Shown piece by piece: positions 1 through 6,285 of a stretch of DNA of 45,216 nt. The number at the start of each line of letters is the position of its first letter. The stretch's first letter is position 1. Below the pieces are notes generated by a model that saw only the letters and a program-made list of their open reading frames with translations, did no database searches and had not been told where the DNA came from. The translations under genes were made by a program, and so were the position numbers. This DNA is from an uncultured Prevotellaceae bacterium (lineage in GTDB: Bacteria > Bacteroidota > Bacteroidia > Bacteroidales > Bacteroidaceae). The stretch is taken from positions 1 to 45,216 of the forward strand of contig CACWMK010000018.1 of the NCBI GenBank assembly GCA_902761905.1, in the 5' to 3' direction.

Positions 1-42
1 GGCACGCTTGAATGCGCGTGCAAAACGTTGACCTTTTCTCAT
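1..42 (-). CDS. Possible 5' end of a gene leaving the window
   Basis: On the minus strand an ATG at 42-40 opens a frame that runs without a stop to the window edge. Its 14 codons are rich in Arg and Lys (M-R-K-G-Q-R-F-A-R). It lies about 100 bases downstream of the DUF3791 pair on the same strand, so it could be the next gene of that unit. The stretch 43-146 between them has no other gene. The same bases hold an imperfect inverted repeat (GCACGC/GCGTGC), so a non-coding reading is possible. Too short to identify. Confidence 0.3.
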   Translation of the reverse strand, partial: MRKGQRFARAFKRA

Positions 43-146
43 AACTCTTTTTAACTTTTAAGAAGCTGGGCAGGAGTCAACGTATTTCAGGCTAAGACAA
101 CGTCCCCGCGTCAGGATGTGGATTTAATTCGAACTAAACCTCGTAG

Positions 147-353
147 TTATTTGTTTCGCTCTATCATCAGTTCCTCAGCCAGATATTCCTCACTAAGACA
201 ATGCATATCGGCAACACCTTCGCTAATCAGCTCAAAGGTTTTGGAATTATAGAAAAAGTCCAAGGCCTGTTCATATGTCAAGCCTGTCTTTTCGGCAAAC
301 AGTTTCACAATACGAGCGTATTTACGCTGAAGTAGGATAGGATTTGCTTGCAT
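147..353 (-). CDS. DUF3791 family small protein
   Basis: 68 residues. The pattern ILLQRKYARIVKLFAEKTGL, then a YEQALDFFY stretch and a C-terminal MHCLSEEYLAEELM is recognised as the DUF3791 family, common in Bacteroidetes and Firmicutes. Function is not established. These genes often flank a DUF3990 gene, which suggests a toxin-antitoxin-like role; that is inference. It lies 22 bases after the second DUF3791 gene on the same strand and is probably co-transcribed. No DUF3990 gene is present between or beside them here. Confidence 0.75.
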   Translation of the reverse strand: MQANPILLQRKYARIVKLFAEKTGLTYEQALDFFYNSKTFELISEGVADMHCLSEEYLAEELMIERNK

Positions 354-375
354 AATTCTATAATGTGATAGATTC

Positions 376-597
376 TCATGCAGTTTTCAAAACTCCTTTC
401 TTGTTCATTAGGTCTACAAGGTCTTCAACGATGTATTCACGCGAGAACGTATGTAACACATCGTAGCAGGGGACAATATAGTCTGAGATGATACCACCTT
501 TGGACATTCTTTGATAAACGTCCTTGGCACTCATCTTCAAAGCATCAGCCACGCTACCTACGCAGAAAATGACAAAGTTCAGAATCTTATAGTCCAT
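376..597 (-). CDS. DUF3791 family small protein (second type)
   Basis: 73 residues, first gene of the minus-strand pair. The pattern NFVIFCVGSVADALKMSAKDVYQ followed by IVPCYDVLHTFSREYIVEDL matches the other common DUF3791 subtype, which normally sits on the opposite side of a DUF3990 gene. The promoter at 658-689 (minus strand) lies about 60 bases upstream. Having the two subtypes adjacent, with only 22 bases between, suggests the central gene was lost or never present. Function unknown; the family assignment is from pattern recognition. Confidence 0.75.
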   Translation of the reverse strand: MDYKILNFVIFCVGSVADALKMSAKDVYQRMSKGGIISDYIVPCYDVLHTFSREYIVEDLVDLMNKKGVLKTA

Positions 598-655
598 AAT
601 CCTCTATTTTTGTGACAATGGTGGCACAAACCAACCTTAGCACTATTTTTTCAGC

Positions 656-699
656 TGCAAAGATACGAAGTCGCCCTGAAAGTTCCAAATATTTTGGGA
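656..699 (-). repeat. 44-bp direct repeat carrying a promoter, copy 1
   Basis: This 44-base stretch recurs without change at 8762-8805 in the same orientation. Read on the minus strand it contains a complete Bacteroidetes promoter: TTTG (689-686), a 20-base spacer, then TATCTTTG (665-658). Here it would drive the DUF3791 pair. Confidence 0.85.
658..689 (-). promoter_or_regulatory. Promoter of the DUF3791 pair
   Basis: Minus-strand -33 box TTTG at 689-686 and -7 box TATCTTTG at 665-658, 20 bases apart. Predicted start of transcription is near 651, giving a leader of about 54 bases before the ATG at 597. Confidence 0.65.
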
Positions 700-823
700 T
701 ATTTTCAAGTATATTTTTATGTTCTGTAGTCAAAAATCGCTCCTTTTAGTTAAATAATGTTAAGCTAATTGTCTGTTATCGCACACAATGCAATGTAAAA
801 ATTTCCGAATCGTATAGTGAATT

Positions 824-1261
824 ATGGAAACAAGACAGATAACACAACCAATGAGGCTTTTTCTTGACAGCCTGAAAGTGAGAGGACACAAGATCCTGAG
901 TGAAGACACTACGAACTACCTGACGGCGCCTGGGACGCTGAGCACCGCCTATGAGTTCAAGCAGGAGGGCGAGAGCGACCACGAATTCCTGCAACTCTTC
1001 TCGGCCTGGCTCCACGAGTACCCCCAGCCAGTGGACGGCCACACAGAGTACTACCTACTGATGGGTCTGCGCCTCGGCGAGCACCTCACAAACGACGAGC
1101 TGGAGTTCCTAGATCGTAACGTGGCCGATTGCTTCGCCTACAGCCACGGATGGTACTACGAACTGAATCATCGCGTGCGCCACCGCCTGAGAATCACGCT
1201 CATCATGAGTCAGCAGAAAGAATTCAGAAGACTAATCAAGAAGAGACTGCCTGGGGAATAA
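824..1261 (+). CDS. Hypothetical protein, 145 residues
   Basis: Not recognised. A soluble, charged protein with no signal peptide or membrane segment, with aromatic and His-rich stretches in the middle (YSHGWYYELNHRVRHRL near residues 106-122) and a basic C-terminus (KKR). Its base composition is visibly more G/C-rich than the genes that follow it, so it may have a different origin. No clear TAnnTTTG promoter was found in the roughly 100 bases upstream. It stands alone: the next operon has its own promoter at 1310-1339. Confidence 0.6.
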   Translation: METRQITQPMRLFLDSLKVRGHKILSEDTTNYLTAPGTLSTAYEFKQEGESDHEFLQLFSAWLHEYPQPVDGHTEYYLLMGLRLGEHLTNDELEFLDRNVADCFAYSHGWYYELNHRVRHRLRITLIMSQQKEFRRLIKKRLPGE

Positions 1262-1309
1262 CCCCAGCAGTTCTTGTTATGTGAAAAGCAAAAAAATAGG
1301 CAATATTGC

Positions 1310-1339
1310 TTGCAAATTCAATTATAAGTTGTATATTTG
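1310..1339 (+). promoter_or_regulatory. Promoter of the nuclease/MBL operon
   Basis: TTGC at 1310-1313 and TATATTTG at 1332-1339, spaced by 18 bases. It lies inside the longest possible reading frame (GTG at 1281), so the real start of the first gene should be the ATG at 1359. Confidence 0.65.
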
Positions 1340-1358
1340 CAGCAGAATAACTAATCAT

Positions 1359-1877
1359 ATGGAGAAAGAACTATCCAAGAAGTATTACTACAATCCTTCT
1401 GACTTTAATACTTTTGGCAGGAGAAAAAGTGATGACGTGTCTTTCCGAAATGTCATCAAAGAGTTCGAGTATGATTTTCATGAGACCTATAGTACTGAGT
1501 ATGCACTTAATCTCTATGCAAACTCTCGTACAATGGCTTTATTAGCGGAATCGAATGATGCGGCACCTTTCCTGGTATATGGAATGGACTTGACTCAGGG
1601 TAAATCATTTGATGCAGTAAAAGACCCTTTGGTCAATCATGAGATGGAGAAATATAGCCAAAACATTTGCGTATATGGCATTGACTCTGCTTTTATGACT
1701 GAGTTTGATGAATACGGTTATCCAGTTTTGGATGAAAATGGTGATATATTCCCTCTGACCCTGCTTGTAGACAACACCATGCAAGACAATGAAGTTCGTT
1801 TGGCTGTGCCGACAATGGATGATGGTGATGAGACAGAAGATGTTACGATAGATGTACCACAATTAGAATATGCCTGA
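1359..1877 (+). CDS. Hypothetical acidic protein, first gene of nuclease/MBL operon
   Basis: 172 residues from the ATG at 1359, chosen because the promoter lies at 1310-1339; the frame is open from 1281. Not recognised. It begins with a Lys/Tyr-rich stretch (KKYYYNPSDF) and ends very acidic (DDGDETEDVTID, about residues 150-165). No signal peptide or membrane segment is visible. Its stop codon overlaps the ATG of the next gene by one base (TGATGG), so translation is probably coupled. The acidic tail could suit a DNA-mimic, inhibitor or partner protein of the nuclease downstream; this is speculation from composition only. Confidence 0.65.
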   Translation: MEKELSKKYYYNPSDFNTFGRRKSDDVSFRNVIKEFEYDFHETYSTEYALNLYANSRTMALLAESNDAAPFLVYGMDLTQGKSFDAVKDPLVNHEMEKYSQNICVYGIDSAFMTEFDEYGYPVLDENGDIFPLTLLVDNTMQDNEVRLAVPTMDDGDETEDVTIDVPQLEYA

Positions 1878-2080
1878 TGGAAAAAGAAGAAAGAAAATGG
1901 CATCTAGTCCGCAACGATAACGGCGAATGGATAAGTGATGAGAATGTTGTGTTCCTCACTAAGCAGGAAGCACGCCACTTGCAAATCATGGCGAAACTTT
2001 CTCGCAAGCCTCTTTCCATTCAACATAGCGCTGATGGGGAATTGTGGTGCTACAAACATGAATATAGTTTAATTTATTAG
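1877..2080 (+). CDS. Hypothetical small protein, second gene of nuclease/MBL operon
   Basis: 67 residues, not recognised. It overlaps the stop of the preceding gene by one base and ends 7 bases before the ATG of the nuclease-like gene, so it sits in a tight operon. Visible features are WHLVRNDNGEW near the start, a middle segment rich in Lys and His, and Cys54 near the C-terminus. No hydrophobic segment. Its small size and position would fit an antitoxin or accessory subunit, but nothing in the sequence proves that. Confidence 0.6.
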   Translation: MEKEERKWHLVRNDNGEWISDENVVFLTKQEARHLQIMAKLSRKPLSIQHSADGELWCYKHEYSLIY

Positions 2081-2087
2081 ATTTTAT

Positions 2088-3011
2088 ATGGCAACAAAAC
2101 GTTTAATTACTAGCAAGGAGTTATGGAAAAAATTAACTCAAGGTGACTACAAAGAAATTGTTGAATTTGCAGCAAAACGTGAGAACGACTTGGATGTTCA
2201 GATTAGAGACAATTATTTGAACATATATTATCGAGGTGGTAATTTCCTTCGCATACACCCAAGAAGTTTCTTCTTTGATGAGTTTTATTTTCACCGCAAT
2301 GTAAAAAATATGCGTAAGACTGATCTTGTAAATAAATCTGAGGAAGGTGATAAAGAAGCTCTAGCTATTTGGAAGGGCTATATAAATAAGAGGCAAGAAA
2401 TGTATAATCTTCTCGAAAAACGCGGCGGTATTTTTGAGTATGCAGAAAAGATGAAGAAGATTATGGATGCCTGGGAGAAGGAACTGAACACTATTGACAT
2501 ATCACATGACGAAAAAAATGATCAGCAGTTAATATCTATGAACAATAGAGGTAATACTGCATATACGGTAATAGACCTTGAATATGCTGTTAGTAGAACT
2601 TCATCATTTAAATATAATGGTAAGTTGGACAAAAAAGTTCCAAGATTCGATATTATATCTGTTGACAAGGAAGGCCAACTGTATGTTATAGAACTTAAGA
2701 CAGGCCTTGGTGCGATTGACAACGAATCTGGAATTGCTCCCCATATGGATTGTTTTAATCACACCATTGGTCGTGATAATAAGGGAGAATTCTTAAATGA
2801 AATGATTGAATTAGTTAAGCAAAAGATTGCGCTAGGTTTAATTGACAAAAAAACATTTATAGATAGAAACAAGAAGCCAGAATTCATCTTCGCTTTCTCA
2901 GACAAAAAAAATGAAGATAATTTCAGGGATTTTGTCGAAGCATGTAGAGCATACAAATACCAAGGGAAAATTATATATTTAGATAAAAGTCGCCAATTGA
3001 AAGATAAATGA
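2088..3011 (+). CDS. PD-(D/E)XK-like nuclease
   Basis: 307 residues. The C-terminal half has the order of catalytic residues seen in PD-(D/E)XK nucleases: Glu165 (in DLEYAV), Asp188 (RFDII) and Glu202-x-Lys204 (YVIELKTG), each at the edge of a predicted strand. The N-terminal half is charged and mostly helical, without a known domain. The expected role is metal-dependent cleavage of DNA or RNA; the substrate is unknown. Its stop overlaps the start of the metallo-beta-lactamase gene by 4 bases (ATGA), so the two are made together. This pairing of two nuclease folds with two unknown small proteins suggests a defence or RNA-processing module. The family fold is inferred from motifs only. Confidence 0.65.
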   Translation: MATKRLITSKELWKKLTQGDYKEIVEFAAKRENDLDVQIRDNYLNIYYRGGNFLRIHPRSFFFDEFYFHRNVKNMRKTDLVNKSEEGDKEALAIWKGYINKRQEMYNLLEKRGGIFEYAEKMKKIMDAWEKELNTIDISHDEKNDQQLISMNNRGNTAYTVIDLEYAVSRTSSFKYNGKLDKKVPRFDIISVDKEGQLYVIELKTGLGAIDNESGIAPHMDCFNHTIGRDNKGEFLNEMIELVKQKIALGLIDKKTFIDRNKKPEFIFAFSDKKNEDNFRDFVEACRAYKYQGKIIYLDKSRQLKDK

Positions 3012-4264
3012 ACATTAAAATCCATCGCGGAACGCACCAGATAGGTGGATGTGTGACAGAATACGAATGTGATGGTTTTCATCTTTTCGTAGACTATGGT
3101 GAGGAACTGCCTGGTGGTCCCAAGAAAGGCGACTTGCAGGTTGAAGGACTGACGTATGGCGACGTTCAAAATAGCGCTCTGCTCATCACACACTATCATG
3201 GCGACCATATAGGCAACATTATTAAGTTGCCTAAAGAACTGCCTATCTATATGGGTAAGGTGGGGCGAGACATACAAAAGGTTCTATCCAATCATCTGAA
3301 GAACAAAATAAAAGCTCATAAGTTGATGCTTGAACGATTGGAGTCCGTCAAAACATTTACGGAGCACGAAGAATTCAGTATTCCAAACAGTCCCTTTACT
3401 ATTATGCCTGTAACAGTTGATCACTCTGCTTTCGATGCTTACGCTTTCAAGATTGTCGCAGATGGAGTCTTGGTCTATCACACAGGCGATTTCCGTTTAC
3501 ACGGCTTTAGAGGTGGTAATACTGCTGATGTGTTACAGAAGTATGTGGGCGAGGTGGATTACGTTGTATGTGAAGCTACAAATGTTTCGCGTCCAGAAGC
3601 CGCAAGCAAGGCTGAATATAACCTTCAAAGGGATTTTGAAACGTTGTTCAAGGAGAATAAAGGATGTATTGTCTATCTGTCATCAACTAACATCGACAGA
3701 CTGTTCTCTCTCTATCATGCTGCCCAAAGGGCTCATCGCGCCTTCTATGTGGATGAGTATCAGAAGGAAGTGATGGATACTGTCGTTAATAGCGGTTCTA
3801 TCTGGACTCGTTCGGAATTGTTCCAATATGGGCAGTATGAGCCCGTACCTCTGATAAATAATAAGTTCGACAAGAATAATTTCTTCGTCTATGATAGTTT
3901 TAAGAAGGCTCTTGATGAACATGGATATGTGCTAATTGCACGCGCCAGTCCACGCTTTGATAAGTTGATAGATCAAATACCAGGCGAGAAAAAGAAAATT
4001 CTTTCGATGTGGAACGGCTACGTCAAGGAAGGTACAGATGCGTACAATGCGAATCTTGCTAAATCGCTGGATGAGGATTTCGATTATATGCACACCAGCG
4101 GACATATTGATATGGCCGACCTGCGTGAGTTCTTCCGCTTGCTTCGTCCTAAGGGTATCATACCCATTCACACGGAAAAACCAGAAGCATTTGCCAAGGT
4201 GTTTGGTGACGAATGGCCTGTTATCGTCCTGAATGATGGTGATTCTATATCACCCAAGAAATGA
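3008..4264 (+). CDS. MBL-fold hydrolase, RNase J/beta-CASP-like
   Basis: 418 residues, the usual size for a compact beta-CASP nuclease. Metal-binding motifs are clear: His62-x-His64-x-Asp66-His67 (HYHGDH), a later VDHSAFDAYAF, TGDFR, and near the C-terminus HTSGHIDMADL and IPIHTEKPE, which resemble motifs B and C of RNase J. Most likely a zinc-dependent ribonuclease or other phosphodiesterase. It differs from housekeeping RNase J in being shorter and in sitting at the end of an accessory operon with a PD-(D/E)XK-like protein. Start by 4-base overlap (ATGA) with the upstream gene. No terminator with a strong T-run follows directly. Confidence 0.85.
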   Translation: MNIKIHRGTHQIGGCVTEYECDGFHLFVDYGEELPGGPKKGDLQVEGLTYGDVQNSALLITHYHGDHIGNIIKLPKELPIYMGKVGRDIQKVLSNHLKNKIKAHKLMLERLESVKTFTEHEEFSIPNSPFTIMPVTVDHSAFDAYAFKIVADGVLVYHTGDFRLHGFRGGNTADVLQKYVGEVDYVVCEATNVSRPEAASKAEYNLQRDFETLFKENKGCIVYLSSTNIDRLFSLYHAAQRAHRAFYVDEYQKEVMDTVVNSGSIWTRSELFQYGQYEPVPLINNKFDKNNFFVYDSFKKALDEHGYVLIARASPRFDKLIDQIPGEKKKILSMWNGYVKEGTDAYNANLAKSLDEDFDYMHTSGHIDMADLREFFRLLRPKGIIPIHTEKPEAFAKVFGDEWPVIVLNDGDSISPKK

Positions 4265-4431
4265 GGTGCGAGCATCGCTGCTGGCACCTCACTCAAAATC
4301 TGTCAAAATGAATTAATCAATTCATTAATTATTCATTACTTCTATTATCAATCGATTGCAAATATACATCTTTCAATAGGCTTTTTGCAAGTATATTCTG
4401 CAAAAATTCTTTAATACGGCAAGATAGTACG

Positions 4432-4595
4432 TATCTTTGCATAAATATTACTATCTTTGCATGCCTATATAAAGAAGTTTATGAAGAAATACAAAAAATA
4501 AAACCACCCGGAGGTGGTTATAAATGGGTAGTGACGTATACGGCTTGCCCTCTCGGGAAACTTACCCGGATAGCCAAAACTTACGTTTTTCCTTT
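4432..4595 (+). ncRNA. Candidate small RNA or leader upstream of RhuM gene
   Basis: The gap 4265-4672 has no real gene. Two TATCTTTG boxes (4432-4439 and 4452-4459) could start transcription near 4445-4466. The transcript would carry a six-codon frame (MKKYKK, from 4480), a hairpin (AACCACC 4502-4508 with GGTGGTT 4513-4519, loop CGGA), then a G/C-rich segment with CCCTCTCGGG and a short T-run (GTTTTT) near 4585-4590. This could be a small RNA ended by a weak terminator or an attenuated leader. The RhuM gene has its own promoter further down, so the unit is probably separate. Confidence 0.35.
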
Positions 4596-4611
4596 ATTTC
4601 TCTTGTAAAAA

Positions 4612-4643
4612 TTTGCACATGTCGACGTTTTTTGCTACCTTTG
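4612..4643 (+). promoter_or_regulatory. Promoter of the RhuM gene
   Basis: TTTG at 4612-4615 and TACCTTTG at 4636-4643, 20 bases apart, about 30 bases before the ATG at 4673. Confidence 0.7.
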
Positions 4644-4672
4644 TGCCTGATAAATATTAATGTAAAAATAGA

Positions 4673-5665
4673 ATGGCTCAAAATAGAGAAAATAAACTGA
4701 TACTCTATAATGATGACGAGGGGAAACTGAGTGTGAATACTCTGTTTGCTGACGAAGACGTATGGTTGACGCAAGCTCAGCTAGTAGAGATTTATCAGTC
4801 GAGCAAATCAAACATCAGTGAACATCTCACCAATATCTTTGCCGATAATGAATTAGACAAAGATTCAGTAGTTCGGAAATTCCGAACAACTGCAGCAGAC
4901 GGGAAAAACTATCAGGTATTACACTATAACCTTGACGTGATTATTGCTCTTGGATATCGTGTTCAGTCGCCTATAGCAGTACGTTTCCGCCGTTGGGCCA
5001 CCAGATTGTTGCATGAGTATATACAAAAGGGCTTCACGATGGACGATGAACGATTGAAGCAAGGCGGAAATCGATATTTTAAGGAATTGCTTCAGCGTAT
5101 TCGCGACATCCGCAGTAGTGAGCGCAATTTCTATCAGCAGGTTACTGATATCTATGCCACATCAACAGATTACGACCCTCGTTCTAAGACTACCAAGCTA
5201 TTCTTTTCTACAGTACAGAACAAGATGCACTATGCCGTGCATGAGCATACTGCCGCTGAACTGATTTATGAGCGTGTCGATAATGAGAAACCTTTTGTAG
5301 GTATGACTAACTTTAAGGGAAACTATGTTACCCGCGACGATGTAAAGATAGCCAAGAACTACCTGACGGAGTTGGAGTTACAACGATTGAACCTGTTGAC
5401 CTCGCAATTCTTGGATTACGCTGAGTTTCAAGCTTTAGAGCAGAATCCAATGACAATGGCCGACTGGGTAGCCGCGCTTGATGATCAAATACTTCGTTTG
5501 CGTAAAAACATTCTCGAAGGAACTGGTACCGTGTCGCATCAGGAAGCAATTGAAAAAGCAGAGCGCGAGTTCGAAATCTACCGTGAGCGCGAAATGCGAT
5601 TGTTGGAAAGCGATTTCGACAAGGCTGTCAAGGCGCTGTTGGATAATAAAGAGGATAAAGCATAA
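4673..5665 (+). CDS. rhuM: RhuM family protein
   Basis: 330 residues, full length for the RhuM family first named from a Salmonella pathogenicity island. The N-terminal half carries the recognisable pattern VWLTQAQLVEIYQSS, NISEHLTNIF, then VVRKFRTTAADGKNYQVLHYNLDVIIALGYRV and RFRRWAT. The C-terminal half is helical and charged. Biochemical function is not established; the N-terminal segment looks like a winged-helix DNA-binding unit. In Bacteroidetes these genes often sit within or beside type I restriction-modification loci, and a relic of a specificity subunit lies 2.7 kb downstream here. Own promoter at 4612-4643. A small membrane-protein gene follows after 9 bases. Confidence 0.9.
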   Translation: MAQNRENKLILYNDDEGKLSVNTLFADEDVWLTQAQLVEIYQSSKSNISEHLTNIFADNELDKDSVVRKFRTTAADGKNYQVLHYNLDVIIALGYRVQSPIAVRFRRWATRLLHEYIQKGFTMDDERLKQGGNRYFKELLQRIRDIRSSERNFYQQVTDIYATSTDYDPRSKTTKLFFSTVQNKMHYAVHEHTAAELIYERVDNEKPFVGMTNFKGNYVTRDDVKIAKNYLTELELQRLNLLTSQFLDYAEFQALEQNPMTMADWVAALDDQILRLRKNILEGTGTVSHQEAIEKAEREFEIYREREMRLLESDFDKAVKALLDNKEDKA

Positions 5666-5674
5666 TTGTAGCGT

Positions 5675-5800
5675 ATGGATGCAATAAGTAGTTGGGCAAA
5701 GGAGAATTATCAGCTGATATGTTTGCTGGTAAGTATCATAGGTGTAATCGTGGGGATAATAACCGTGATTGTAGAAATGAAGAAAAAGAAGAAGGGGTAG
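5675..5800 (+). CDS. Small single-span membrane protein, copy 1
   Basis: 41 residues from ATG at 5675: a short polar N-terminus (MDAISSWAKENYQL), one hydrophobic span of about 21 residues (ICLLVSIIGVIVGIITVIVEM) given here only as positions 15-35, and a Lys-rich end (KKKKKG). Topology is probably N-out, C-in by the positive-inside rule. It starts 9 bases after the RhuM stop, so it is likely co-transcribed. A closely similar copy lies at 8451-8621 behind a relic of hsdS. Function unknown. Confidence 0.65.
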   Translation: MDAISSWAKENYQLICLLVSIIGVIVGIITVIVEMKKKKKG

Positions 5801-5839
5801 TTCCATAATACGTTGTGCCTTTGCACTAAAAAATAATGT

Positions 5840-6214
5840 ATGAAAGATAATAGCACTCAACTTAAACTTGAAGTAAGTCAACCAGCATTGTCGGCAGCTT
5901 ATGAACGAGTCGATCATCTCAGCAGTCTTAAGAGTAATTGGGACGGAAGAGGTGCGTTGGCTATTTCACCCAAGATTATCAAGAACATCAAATCGGTACT
6001 TCTGTTATCTGAAAATGGTGATTGGGAGCATTGGATGATAGCACCTGATACCAACGCCACTATTGGATTGGAGTCTGAGACTACTGGGGCTGTTATAAGC
6101 CTTGGTGCATACGAATATTCATATTTCGCACGAATTGATGGCGTAGGACACGGCGAGAGCCATATACAATTTTCACCAGAATCCTTCTTAGAATTAATGC
6201 GTAAATTTGGATGA
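5840..6214 (+). CDS. Hypothetical protein with SNWDGRGA motif
   Basis: 124 residues, soluble, no signal peptide. The segment LSSLKSNWDGRGALAISPKII (residues 27-47, here described by its core SNWDGRGA) is a pattern recurring in small Bacteroidetes proteins that are often translated together with a second small gene, an arrangement like a toxin-antitoxin pair. That partner is broken here: an ATG overlapping this stop codon opens a frame that ends after nine codons. Function not known; the recurrence of the motif is from memory. Confidence 0.6.
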   Translation: MKDNSTQLKLEVSQPALSAAYERVDHLSSLKSNWDGRGALAISPKIIKNIKSVLLLSENGDWEHWMIAPDTNATIGLESETTGAVISLGAYEYSYFARIDGVGHGESHIQFSPESFLELMRKFG

Positions 6215-6285
6215 ATACATCAGATAATCAAGAAGAATAGTCAAAACTGTCGGATGATGAAATGATTGGTTGTTCTCTCACCTAA
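6211..6285 (+). pseudogene. Broken start of a translationally coupled gene
   Basis: ATG at 6211 overlaps the TGA of the previous gene (ATGA), the usual sign of coupling. The frame reads MNTSDNQEE, meets TAG at 6238-6240, then continues SKLSDDEMIGCSLT to a stop at 6283-6285, where it runs into the 3' end of the convergent BspA-like gene. This looks like the N-terminal stump of a partner gene cut off by a nonsense change and by the junction with the BspA-like gene. Short, so uncertain. Confidence 0.35.

Noticed and set aside
1281-1358. GTG start giving a 198-residue first protein of the nuclease operon
   Set aside because: The promoter boxes lie within this segment, so it would not be transcribed from them.
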